Positions 1-5,311 are shown, numbered from the stretch's first letter. The stretch is DNA of 5,311 bases from Actinomycetota bacterium (GCA_019347725.1 JAHWKV010000107.1:1-5311), one strand, 5' to 3'. The notes: a model not told the origin generated them from the letters alone. Made by a program: numbers and translations.

Positions 1-1
1 C

Positions 2-355
2 GTCGTCGTGCTGCCCCCCTCGGTCGATCGCGCGCGCTTCTTGCCGCCCCCCGACGCGTCCCCCGATGACGGGCCGGTGCGCCTGGGCTTCGTCGGTCGC
101 CTCGAGCGCTCGAAGGGCGTGCTGGAGGTTCCCCCCCTCCTGGCCCGGCTGGCCGGCGAGGGCGTCGACGCGCGAGCCGAGCTCATCGGGCCCGCCGATC
201 TTGACCAGCGCGCCGAGCTCGACGAGGCGGCCGCGCCCGCATCCCCCGAGACTCAATCGGCGGAGGACTTCTTCGCCGGCGTGCAGGAATACCTCGCCGG
301 CGATCGCAACGAGGAGTCGATCGCCAAGTGGTTCAAGCGGCCGGGAGGGCGCTGA
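2..355 (+). CDS. Partial glycosyltransferase family 4-like protein, truncated, with foreign-looking C-terminal tail
   Basis: The frame is open to the left edge (two Val codons precede GTG at position 8), so the true start lies outside the window. The first ~75 residues read like the start of the C-terminal Rossmann domain of GT4 (GT-B fold) glycosyltransferases. A 'PPSVD..RF.PPP' segment is followed by 'LGFVGRLERSKGV' (about residues 27-39 from GTG), a helix 'LLARLAGEGVDAR' and a strand 'AELIGP'. These enzymes normally move a sugar from a nucleotide-sugar to a lipid or glycan acceptor. The family would continue for another ~120-150 residues, including the EX7E donor-binding motif. Here it stops: after about position 240 the sequence becomes an acidic, hydrophilic tail (SAEDFF...AKWFKR) that I do not recognise, ending in TGA. 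The protein cannot be a working GT4 enzyme as read. A misassembly, a real deletion/fusion, or a divergent protein are all possible. Confidence 0.55.
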   Translation, partial: VVVLPPSVDRARFLPPPDASPDDGPVRLGFVGRLERSKGVLEVPPLLARLAGEGVDARAELIGPADLDQRAELDEAAAPASPETQSAEDFFAGVQEYLAGDRNEESIAKWFKRPGGR

Positions 356-359
356 ACCC

Positions 360-365
360 TATACT
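360..365 (+). promoter_or_regulatory. Possible -10 element (TATACT) upstream of the methyltransferase/reductase gene
   Basis: TATACT matches the TATAAT consensus at five of six bases and lies in the 63-nt gap before the ATG at 419, giving a predicted leader of about 45-50 nt. No TTGACA-like hexamer sits 16-18 bases upstream. The nearest candidate, around 331-336, is too far away. The call rests on an A/T-rich hexamer in GC-rich DNA. Confidence 0.3.
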
Positions 366-404
366 TGGGTGACCGGGCGGGAGGGTCTGGCGCTGCTGCA
401 CAAC

Positions 405-409
405 AGGGA
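405..409 (+). promoter_or_regulatory. Ribosome binding site (AGGGA) that fixes the ATG start at 419
   Basis: AGGGA lies nine bases before ATG 419. The frame extends 18 codons further upstream to a TTG at 365. That extension is Gly/Ala-rich, has no counterpart in the family and would overlap the possible -10 element. The ATG is therefore preferred; the conserved domain begins about 14 residues after it. Confidence 0.6.
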
Positions 410-418
410 CAAGTTTTC

Positions 419-2341
419 ATGGATCGAAACACTTTTAAGGAGTTGATCGAGGCCGGCCCCATCCTCGGCGATGGCGGAACCGGCACCGGATTGCTCGCCG
501 GCGGGGCGGAGGTGACCTCCACCTTCGATACGCTCAACCTGACCGAGCCCGACACGGTTCTGGCGCTGCACCGCAGCTTCGTGGCGGCGGGGGCCCGATT
601 TATCGAGGCCAACACCTTTGGAGCCAACCGGTACAAGTTGGGCGAGGACGGCGCGGGCGGGCGCGTGGCTGAGATCAACGCCGCCGGAGTGAAGCTTGCT
701 CGGGACGCGGGCTCCGAGATCGTTGCCGGCTCGGTGGGGCCGTTGGGCGTGCGGCTGGTACCGTACGGGCGAGTGCGGGCCGAGGAAGCTGCGGACGCGT
801 TTAGGCAGCAGATCTCGGCGCTGGCCGAGGCGGGCGTCGACGTGCTTTTCATTGAGACCCAGACCGACGTCGCCGAGGCGGAGCAGGCGATCCTGGCCGC
901 CCGCGCGGTGTGTTCGCTCCCGGTGCTGGTCTCCTTTGCCTTTACCCGCGACGACCACACGCTGCTGGGCGAAAACGCAGAAACCGTGGCCGAGCGGGCA
1001 GGACAGCTTGACGTCGACGCAATAGGGGTGAACTGCTCCGAGGGTCCCGCGCAGGTATTGCGCCTAATGGAGACGATCCGCTACCGTCAGCCCCAGCTTC
1101 CGTTGCTGGCGATGCCCAACGCCGGACAGCCGCACCGTATCGGCGGCCGGCTCATTTACCGGGCTGCCCCGAGCTACATGGCCGATTACGCCGTCAGGTT
1201 TGCGCAGATGGGCGTATCGATTATCGGCGGGTGTTGCGGGACCGGCCCGGAGCATATACAGGCCATGGGAGCTGCGCTGGCCCAGGTCGAGGCGTCGCCG
1301 CGTACGCAGCAGGTGCGAAAGGCCGCCGAGTCCGTTACTGCTGCTCGGAGACTGCGAGTCGAGTCCGACCAGGGACTTGAACCCGGCTCTTTCGCGCGGG
1401 CGCTGCGTACGAAAGAGAAGACGTTTGTCGTCGAGATGGCGCCCCCGCGTTCTGCGTCGGCGTCGCGAATGGTGGCAGCGGCCGATACCCTCGCCAAGGC
1501 CGGCGCTCACGCGGTGAGCGTGGCCGACAGCCCAATGGCGCGCATGCGGATGAGCCCGTGGGCGGCGTGCCACCTCATACAGCAGGAGGCCGCGATCGCC
1601 ACGGTCTTGCACTTCCCGACCCGGGGCCGAAACCTGTTGCGCATTCAAGGGGACCTGCTGGCCTCCCATGCCCTGGGCATCCGTAACGTCTTCGTGTGCA
1701 TGGGTGACCCGACGGCCATAGGCGATTACCCGCAGGCTGCGGATCACGCCGACGTCAGCCCGTCCGGCTTGATCGGTTTGATCGCCAATAACATGAATGA
1801 TGGTCTCGACCGCTCCGGCGCCTCCATCGGCGAGGCCACCCATTTCACGGTGGGTTGCTCGGTAAACCTCGGCGCGCAGGATCTGGACCGTGAGCTCAAG
1901 GTCTTGAATCGCAAGGTCCGGGCGGGCGCGGACTTCGCCTACTCGCAGCCGCTGTTTTCGAGTGAGCCGCTGAAGAACTTCCGGCGGCGGTACGAGGAAC
2001 GCTATGGAAAGCTCGACCTTCACATAATGGTCGGCCTGTTGCCCCTGGTGTCGCTGCGTCATGCGGAGTTTCTTCACAACGAGGTTCCAGGCATATCGGT
2101 TCCGGAGAGGGTTCTGGAGAGCATGGCTGCCGCCGGCGACCGCGGTGAGCAAGTGGGCCTGGAGTTTGCGCTGCAGACCGGTGAGGAGCTGGGTAACCTG
2201 GCCGCAGGTTTCTATCTCATACCGCCGTTCGGCCGGTACCACCTGGCCGCCGATCTCATTGAGAGGTTCCGTGCTGTCGACCGGCCTGCCGAGGCCGCTT
2301 TGGGCGGAACAGGGGTTACGCCACAGCCGCCGCCCGGATAG
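419..2341 (+). CDS. Bifunctional homocysteine S-methyltransferase / 5,10-methylenetetrahydrofolate reductase
   Basis: A 640-residue cytosolic enzyme with two domains. Residues ~5-290 form a homocysteine S-methyltransferase barrel. It opens with 'ILGDGGTGT' (15-23), followed by 'FIEANTFGANRY' (61-72). The three zinc/thiolate cysteines are Cys206 (GVNCSEGP) and Cys272-Cys273 (GGCCGTGPEHI). After a linker (~290-330), residues ~331-620 form an FAD-dependent methylenetetrahydrofolate reductase (MetF type). By motif alignment Glu339 (VVEMAPP), Asp430 (CMGDP) and Gln510 (YSQPLF) match E. coli MetF Glu28, Asp120 and Gln183. The architecture matches Bacillus subtilis YitJ, with similar length (about 610-640). 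There is no cobalamin-binding module, so it is not MetH. The likely role is making 5-methyl-THF and methylating homocysteine to methionine. Which methyl donor the first domain uses (S-methylmethionine, SAM or methylfolate) cannot be read from sequence. It appears monocistronic, and no T-box or SAM riboswitch fits in the short leader. The C-terminal ~20 residues are Pro/Gly-rich and probably disordered. Confidence 0.95.
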   Translation: MDRNTFKELIEAGPILGDGGTGTGLLAGGAEVTSTFDTLNLTEPDTVLALHRSFVAAGARFIEANTFGANRYKLGEDGAGGRVAEINAAGVKLARDAGSEIVAGSVGPLGVRLVPYGRVRAEEAADAFRQQISALAEAGVDVLFIETQTDVAEAEQAILAARAVCSLPVLVSFAFTRDDHTLLGENAETVAERAGQLDVDAIGVNCSEGPAQVLRLMETIRYRQPQLPLLAMPNAGQPHRIGGRLIYRAAPSYMADYAVRFAQMGVSIIGGCCGTGPEHIQAMGAALAQVEASPRTQQVRKAAESVTAARRLRVESDQGLEPGSFARALRTKEKTFVVEMAPPRSASASRMVAAADTLAKAGAHAVSVADSPMARMRMSPWAACHLIQQEAAIATVLHFPTRGRNLLRIQGDLLASHALGIRNVFVCMGDPTAIGDYPQAADHADVSPSGLIGLIANNMNDGLDRSGASIGEATHFTVGCSVNLGAQDLDRELKVLNRKVRAGADFAYSQPLFSSEPLKNFRRRYEERYGKLDLHIMVGLLPLVSLRHAEFLHNEVPGISVPERVLESMAAAGDRGEQVGLEFALQTGEELGNLAAGFYLIPPFGRYHLAADLIERFRAVDRPAEAALGGTGVTPQPPPG

Positions 2342-2393
2342 ATCGAGGCCACGCCCCGTACACCCCGCGCTCCCTTCTCAAGGCATAACCCCT
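2311..2393 (+). repeat. Inverted repeat spanning the stop codon of the methyltransferase/reductase gene
   Basis: The 12-base arm at 2311-2322 (AGGGGTTACGCC) pairs with 2382-2393 (GGCATAACCCCT) at 11 of 12 positions, with one C-A mismatch, around a 59-nt loop holding the TAG at 2339-2341. There is no T-run after it, so it is not a classical intrinsic terminator. One such match in a window this size is about what chance would give, so a function in mRNA 3'-end formation or stability is speculative. Confidence 0.35.
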
Positions 2394-2530
2394 CTACCAA
2401 CTGGGTACTTGACTACCAGCACGCAAACCCGTCGGGCCCCCTCGGTCGCTCGTAGCGGCCGGCTCGTGACGGCCAGTCCGGCGGCGCAAACAAATGTCAG
2501 TGGTGGTGTTTTGGACGAAGGGAAAAAACG
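2342..2530. other. Intergenic region upstream of the ferritin-like gene
   Basis: A 189-nt gap between two same-strand genes. It contains two copies of CTACCA (2394-2399 and 2413-2418, 19 bases start to start) around GGGTACTTGA. The string TACC-AACTG-GGTA-CTTGAC-TACC (2395-2417) lets the central GGTA pair with either flank. TTGACT at 2409-2414 resembles a -35 hexamer, but no -10 follows at the right distance. GGGTAC at 2403-2408 resembles the -10 of sigma-B-type promoters, but no GTTT-like -35 precedes it. The gene probably has its own promoter here, but I cannot place it. No intrinsic terminator with a T-run is visible. Confidence 0.5.
2517..2522 (+). promoter_or_regulatory. Ribosome binding site (GAAGGG) of the ferritin-like gene
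   Basis: GAAGGG is followed by an A-rich eight-base spacer and ATG 2531. Site and spacing are typical and support this start. The domain's first helix begins within five residues of it. Confidence 0.65.
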
Positions 2531-3493
2531 ATGCCGGAGTACGAGCAGCAGCTCATCAAGTACCTAAAGGACGTGCATGCCATCGAGGAGCAGGCGCTTG
2601 CTCAGCTCAAGGCCGCGCGCAACGTCGCCGGACTCGACGAGCTGGAGCGTCTGTTCGAAAACCACATGCACGAGACCGTGGACCACGAGAAGCTGATCGG
2701 AGAATGTTTGGAGCGGCACGGCGTGAGCTCGTCGGTGTTCAAAGACCTGGTGATGAAGGGTGCGGCATCCGGTTTTATCTTGTTCGCCAACGTTCAGCCG
2801 GACACGCCCGGCAAGCTGGTGGCCCACGCCTACTCGTACGAAGCTCTCGAGGAGGCGGCGTACGCTTTTTTGGGCGAAATCGCCCATCAGGCCGGCGACT
2901 CCTCCACCGAGGAAACGGCACGGCACATCCAAAAGGAAGAGCGGCGCATGAAAAACCGCTTGGCCTCCTTATTCGACGCGGCTGCGGCCGAGTCGCTGCG
3001 TATCACCAAGACCGAAGACATTGACCGGCAGCTCAAGGCTTACCTATCGGATGCACACGCCATGGAAGCTCAGTCGGTGCAGTTGCTCGTGGACGCCGGT
3101 AAGCACGAGCAGGACCCTGTACTGCGGGAGAATTACCTGAACCATCTTGGGGAAAGTCTTGAACAGCGGGAGCTGCTCGAGAGCCGCATTCAAGAGCTCG
3201 GAGCAACCTCCTCGGTGATCAAGGATGCGGGGCTGGGCCTAGGAGCATTGAGCTGGGGAGCTTTCTTCAAGGCTCAGCCGGACACCCCGGGCAAGCTTGC
3301 CGCCTTCGCCTATGCGGTGGAGCATCTCGAGATTGCCGGGTACGAGCAGTTGAAGTACGTGGCGGAGCGGGCCGACGATGCTGCTACCGTTGCGCTCGCG
3401 GAGAGCATCCTACGCCAGGAGCGGGACGCCGCCGGCCAGATCGGCCAGACGCTGGGCCGGGGGGCGCTGGCCTCCCTGCAGGCGCAAGCGTAA
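2531..3493 (+). CDS. Tandem-duplicated ferritin-like (DUF892/YciE-type) protein
   Basis: A 320-residue, strongly helical, soluble protein without signal peptide or membrane segment. Each half resembles a four-helix DUF892/YciE/YciF ferritin-like domain: helix 1 'L.DxHAxExQ' (14-21 and 174-181), helix 2 with NH..E (44-48 and 204-208), helix 3 with 'YxxExLExAxY' (101-111, 261-271; 'EHLEIAGYEQL' in copy 2 is typical of the family), and helix 4 with ER (137-138, 297-298). Candidate metal ligands are Glu19, Glu48, Glu104/Glu107 and Glu137, all matched at +160 (Glu179, Glu208, Glu264/267, Glu297). His52 of copy 1 is Gln212 in copy 2. Family members are usually single-domain (~160-170 residues) and are linked to stress responses, but their biochemistry is poorly known. 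I infer a metal-binding or oxidative/general stress role. Other ferritin-like families (e.g. rubrerythrin-related) are possible. It ends 14 nt from the stop of the convergent exchanger gene. Confidence 0.8.
   Translation: MPEYEQQLIKYLKDVHAIEEQALAQLKAARNVAGLDELERLFENHMHETVDHEKLIGECLERHGVSSSVFKDLVMKGAASGFILFANVQPDTPGKLVAHAYSYEALEEAAYAFLGEIAHQAGDSSTEETARHIQKEERRMKNRLASLFDAAAAESLRITKTEDIDRQLKAYLSDAHAMEAQSVQLLVDAGKHEQDPVLRENYLNHLGESLEQRELLESRIQELGATSSVIKDAGLGLGALSWGAFFKAQPDTPGKLAAFAYAVEHLEIAGYEQLKYVAERADDAATVALAESILRQERDAAGQIGQTLGRGALASLQAQA
2549..3478 (+). repeat. Internal tandem duplication in the ferritin-like gene (period 480 nt / 160 residues)
   Basis: Residues 7-156 align with 167-316 without any gap at a fixed offset of 160. 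Counting by eye over all 320 residues, 52 of 160 aligned positions are identical (about 32%). The longest identical run is QPDTPGKL (89-96 and 249-256; DNA 2795-2818 and 3275-3298, differing at three third-codon positions). SSVxKD (67-72 and 227-232) is also shared. The divergence implies an old duplication, not a recent copying event. Confidence 0.85.
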
Positions 3494-3507
3494 GGGGATC
3501 ACGCCGC
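3494..3507. other. Convergent intergenic gap (14 nt)
   Basis: The TAA of the ferritin-like gene (3491-3493) and the TAA of the exchanger (read on minus, 3510-3508) face each other. AAGCG (3486-3490) and CGCTT (3505-3509) could form a five-base stem over both stop codons, but without flanking T- or A-runs. No convincing terminator is seen, so the two transcripts may overlap at their 3' ends. Confidence 0.5.
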
Positions 3508-4515
3508 TTAAGGACGAGATATGAGGGCTAGGGACGCAGCGTAGACAAGCAGTACAACCAACGCTGCGGGCTCAAACCGCCGCTTGGTTGCCTTGCCGCC
3601 GACGATGGTCGCTAGAGGAATTGCCATGAGGGCGATGGCGGCGGCGACGGCGACGATCTGCGCCGGATCGGTTATCCGCAAAATTGGGCCCGGCAGGTAC
3701 GCGAGGTCTGCAAACAGCACCACCACCATGTTGAAGGAGTTGCTGCCGAACAAGTTGCCCACGGCGAGGTCGTGTGCGCCGATGCGAACCGCCCCGATGG
3801 AGGCCAGCAACTCCGGTAGCGAAGTGGCAAGGGCCAAGAACAGCACGCCTACAAAGGTCTCCGATAGCCCCGAGGTCTCGACTATCCCCTTTCCCGCCAA
3901 AGCGGCTGTGGGGCCTGCGACCAGGATCACCAGGGCGGCTATTCCGAAGCGCCACAGGGCCGGGCGGAGCCACCGCCGGTCCGAGTCGATCACTTTGGAT
4001 CCGTCCTGCGCCAGCGCACCGGCGGAGGGCGCGGCGCGGGAGCGTCGCGAATTGTTGATCCGTGCTACGGCCGCTACATAGAGGAGCAATACGAGCAGTG
4101 AGTCGAGCCCTATCCATCCCACCCGCACTCCCACCGGCGTGGCAATGGCGATTGCGACAAATGCGGTCAGCAGCATGGCAAGCAAGGCCACCTGCGCCTG
4201 CGCCGGTTCGACGCTCGTCCACACCCTGGCTTGCCGGTGAGTCAGGGCCAGTACCGCGAGGATGGCCATATTGGCCATGGAGCTGCCGAGTAGGCTCCCT
4301 ACGGCAAGGTTTGGCGCCGCAGCCGCCGCAGCGCCCATAACAGTGGCGATCTCCGGCAGCGATGTTGCAGCGGCCACCAGGAGCATGCCCACAAGCAGCC
4401 CCCCGAGGCGGGTGCGCTCGGCGATCTCATCGCCGGTGTGCGCTACTGAGGTGCCGGCCCACCCCAGCGCGGCTGCGGCAAGCAGGAACAGCGCGCTCCA
4501 CTGCCACAGTTGCAT
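3508..4515 (-). CDS. CaCA-superfamily cation exchanger (Na+/Ca2+ or H+/Ca2+ antiporter type)
   Basis: A 335-residue inner-membrane protein with about ten hydrophobic segments (roughly 4-24, 40-66, 70-92, 108-126, 133-151, 187-207, 218-240, 249-273, 285-305, 315-333) in two homologous halves joined by a charged loop (~152-185). Each half holds one alpha repeat: 'AATSLPE' (49-55) with 'GSLLGSSMANM' (73-83), and 'LATSLPE' (229-235) with 'GNLFGSNSFNM' (253-263). Glu55 and Glu235 correspond to the ion-coordinating glutamates of archaeal NCX_Mj. Asn82 and Asn262 occupy the two partner positions, and I believe NCX_Mj has Asp in the second. The length matches compact bacterial/archaeal exchangers such as YrbG. 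It should exchange Ca2+ or another cation for Na+ or H+, but ion choice cannot be read from motifs. It begins 32 nt after the upstream minus-strand ORF, so co-transcription is plausible. Confidence 0.93.
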   Translation of the reverse strand: MQLWQWSALFLLAAAALGWAGTSVAHTGDEIAERTRLGGLLVGMLLVAAATSLPEIATVMGAAAAAAPNLAVGSLLGSSMANMAILAVLALTHRQARVWTSVEPAQAQVALLAMLLTAFVAIAIATPVGVRVGWIGLDSLLVLLLYVAAVARINNSRRSRAAPSAGALAQDGSKVIDSDRRWLRPALWRFGIAALVILVAGPTAALAGKGIVETSGLSETFVGVLFLALATSLPELLASIGAVRIGAHDLAVGNLFGSNSFNMVVVLFADLAYLPGPILRITDPAQIVAVAAAIALMAIPLATIVGGKATKRRFEPAALVVLLVYAASLALISRP

Positions 4516-4523
4516 ATAAATGC

Positions 4524-4528
4524 CTCCG
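4524..4528 (-). promoter_or_regulatory. Ribosome binding site (GGAGG) of the exchanger gene
   Basis: On the minus strand GGAGG precedes the ATG at 4515-4513 by eight bases (GCATTTAT). This near-perfect Shine-Dalgarno site fixes the start and lies wholly inside the 32-nt gap after the oxidoreductase-like stop codon. Confidence 0.8.
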
Positions 4529-4547
4529 GATCCCGTTCCGGTGCGGC

Positions 4548-5276
4548 CTAGGAGGCTGCCGCGGCGGCTTTGCGGCGGGCTACTTCTTTGCGCACCACCG
4601 GCGCCACCTGGGTGGCATACAGCTCAATCGACCGCATGATCTTGTCGTGGGGCATGGTTCCCACGCTGAACTGAACCAAAAAGCGCTGATGCCCGAATAT
4701 GTCGTACTGGAACAAAATCTTGTCGATCACCTGTTGGGGGGTCCCGACGAAGTTGGCGCCGGTGAGTTCGGCACTGGCCTCGTAGTCGGCCTTGGTCATC
4801 GGTTGCCAGCCTCGCTCCCGCCCTATGCGATTCATCGTGTCGGCCACGTAAGGGAAGGAATCGTCTATGGCCTCGCGGGCAGTTTCGGCTATGTAGCCGT
4901 GCGAGTTGATGCTCAGCGCAGGCGGCGGATGCCCTGCCTCGCGCGCCGCGCGGCGGTGGATCTCAGCGAAGGAGGCGAATCGCTCGGGAATACCGCCGAT
5001 GATAGCGAGCGCCATCGGAAGTCCGAGCCGGCCGGCGCGCTCGGCGGTGCCAACCACCGTCGGGCAGGGGATGCGCTGGCTGCGCAGCCACATCAGCCGG
5101 GCTGCCTCGCCCGGGACCTCGGAGAAGGGCGAGACCGGCTCGGTCTTGAGTAAGAGCGGATCGCGGCCGTCGGCGGTGAGCCGGTAAACCTCGGCTCCGG
5201 ACATGCCGATGGTTTGCGGCACGACGTTGTAGCCGGCAAGCCGTGCCTGCCACATCCCGGGGAAATCGAGCTTCAA
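4548..5276 (-). CDS. Chimeric ORF: aminoglycoside-phosphotransferase N-lobe joined to LLM-class flavin oxidoreductase C-terminal half
   Basis: A 242-residue ORF from a TTG at 5276. An ATG at residue 8 (5255) is the better start for the first part. Residues ~8-77 read as an APH(3')-type kinase N-lobe (see the separate entry). Residues ~80-233 read as the C-terminal half of a bacterial luciferase-like (LLM) F420/FMN-dependent oxidoreductase: '[12 protein letters not shown]' (84-95), '[11 protein letters not shown]' (122-132), '[11 protein letters not shown]' (151-161), '[13 protein letters not shown]' (176-188) and '[16 protein letters not shown]' (204-219), then an Ala-rich end. LLM enzymes are usually ~330-350 residues. 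The N-terminal ~180 residues with most of the flavin and active-site surface are missing. Neither parent should be active. The frame is intact across the join (around 5025-5048), and codon use does not change visibly there. It is either a misassembly at a contig end or a real recombination. The LLM part probably belongs upstream of the exchanger in one transcription unit. Confidence 0.75.
   Translation of the reverse strand: MKLDFPGMWQARLAGYNVVPQTIGMSGAEVYRLTADGRDPLLLKTEPVSPFSEVPGEAARLMWLRSQRIPCPTVVGTAERAGRLGLPMALAIIGGIPERFASFAEIHRRAAREAGHPPPALSINSHGYIAETAREAIDDSFPYVADTMNRIGRERGWQPMTKADYEASAELTGANFVGTPQQVIDKILFQYDIFGHQRFLVQFSVGTMPHDKIMRSIELYATQVAPVVRKEVARRKAAAAAS
5046..5255 (-). pseudogene. 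Truncated aminoglycoside phosphotransferase-like N-lobe
   Basis: This is the 5' part of the chimeric ORF. It shows the APH(3') pattern: '[20 protein letters not shown]' (13-32) as the glycine-loop region, 'LLLKTEP' with Lys44 as the ATP-binding lysine, and '[20 protein letters not shown]' (53-72), with Glu57 in the C-helix and the family's 'EAARLxWL...PxP' signature. The C-lobe, with its HGDxxxxN catalytic loop and metal-binding DxG, is absent, because the frame passes into LLM oxidoreductase sequence near residue 78-84. The fragment therefore should not phosphorylate anything. Related kinases include antibiotic-resistance enzymes and many housekeeping small-molecule kinases, so a resistance role is not implied. 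Confidence 0.7.
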
Positions 5277-5311
5277 TTGCGCCCGAGGGCGAAGAAGTCG
5301 CCGGCTTCGGC
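5273..5311 (-). CDS. Possible C-terminal end of an upstream gene, overlapping the TTG start of the chimeric ORF
   Basis: In the frame ending at TGA 5275-5273 the minus strand is open to the window edge and reads [16 protein letters not shown], twelve residues of ordinary composition. The TGA overlaps the TTG start codon by two bases (ATTGA), as in translationally coupled genes. Twelve codons cannot establish a gene, and I do not recognise the product. Confidence 0.2.
   Translation of the reverse strand, partial: AEAGDFFALGRN

Noticed and set aside
365..418. Upstream TTG start adding 18 residues to the methyltransferase/reductase.
   Set aside because: It has no ribosome binding site, overlaps the candidate -10 element, and the extension has no family counterpart. 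AGGGA plus ATG at 419 is a better start.
253..960. A 235-codon minus-strand open frame across the left gene boundary.
   Set aside because: Its Ser/Ala/Pro-rich composition is that of an antisense shadow, and it overlaps the start of the methyltransferase/reductase gene, whose frame is supported by motifs and a ribosome binding site.
1064..2242. A 392-codon open frame on the minus strand inside the methyltransferase/reductase gene.
   Set aside because: It is the antisense of a clearly functional gene, is rich in Arg/His/Gly as expected for GC-rich shadow frames, and shows no domain pattern.
2371..2417. A minus-strand tRNA gene: CTCTACCAACTG on the plus strand resembles the complement of a tRNA D-arm.
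   Set aside because: Read on the minus strand it gives AGTTGGTAGAG, but no T-arm (GGTTCGA..CC), no proper anticodon arm and no matching acceptor stem follow at the right distances. The resemblance is limited to about 12 bases.
3486..3509. A bidirectional intrinsic terminator in the convergent gap (AAGCG/CGCTT).
   Set aside because: The stem is only five bases with a 14-base loop, and no T- or A-runs flank it.
5046..5276. A functional aminoglycoside-resistance gene.
   Set aside because: Only the N-lobe is present. The catalytic HGD and DxG motifs are missing, and many kinases of this fold are not resistance enzymes.
1..5311. CRISPR array, insertion sequence, integrase or defence cassette.
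   Set aside because: I saw no regularly spaced repeats, transposase or integrase motifs, or toxin/nuclease domains on either strand. The only repeats are those listed.

Overview
The window is GC-rich bacterial DNA with strong G/C preference at third codon positions and Shine-Dalgarno sites before the intact genes. This fits a high-GC lineage such as Actinomycetota (perhaps Thermoleophilia-like) or Chloroflexota. No phylogenetic marker is present, so the assignment is a guess. Three complete genes fill the middle, and each edge carries an ORF that looks broken or chimeric.

Layout. (1) 2-355, +: a piece of a GT4-type glycosyltransferase that enters from outside the window. It loses its family pattern after about 75 residues and ends in an unrecognised tail. 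(2) 419-2341, +: a two-domain homocysteine S-methyltransferase / 5,10-methylenetetrahydrofolate reductase. It has the zinc cysteines of the first domain and the MetF-type active-site residues of the second. (3) 2342-2530: a 189-nt gap with short repeats but no clear promoter or terminator. (4) 2531-3493, +: a ferritin-like protein of the DUF892/YciE type made of two tandem copies of the domain, exactly 160 residues apart. (5) 3508-4515, -: a CaCA-family Na+/Ca2+-type exchanger with ten predicted membrane segments, convergent with gene 4 across 14 nt. (6) 4548-5276, -: an ORF 32 nt upstream of the exchanger. Its first ~77 residues match the N-lobe of an aminoglycoside phosphotransferase (APH(3')-like), and the remainder matches the C-terminal half of an LLM-class flavin-dependent oxidoreductase.

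How the genes relate. The methyltransferase/reductase would link one-carbon folate metabolism to methionine synthesis without a cobalamin-binding module. The ferritin-like protein is probably a metal or stress protein, and the exchanger moves cations across the membrane. I see no shared pathway, and the convergent layout argues against one operon. The LLM-exchanger pair on the minus strand could be co-transcribed.

I do not find a convincing new multi-gene system. The items most worth a second look are the in-frame kinase/oxidoreductase chimera, the truncated glycosyltransferase at the opposite edge (together these suggest that the window is a short contig with misjoined ends, or that real rearrangements flank it), and the ungapped tandem ferritin-like protein, whose most conserved segment is a connector rather than its metal-site helices.
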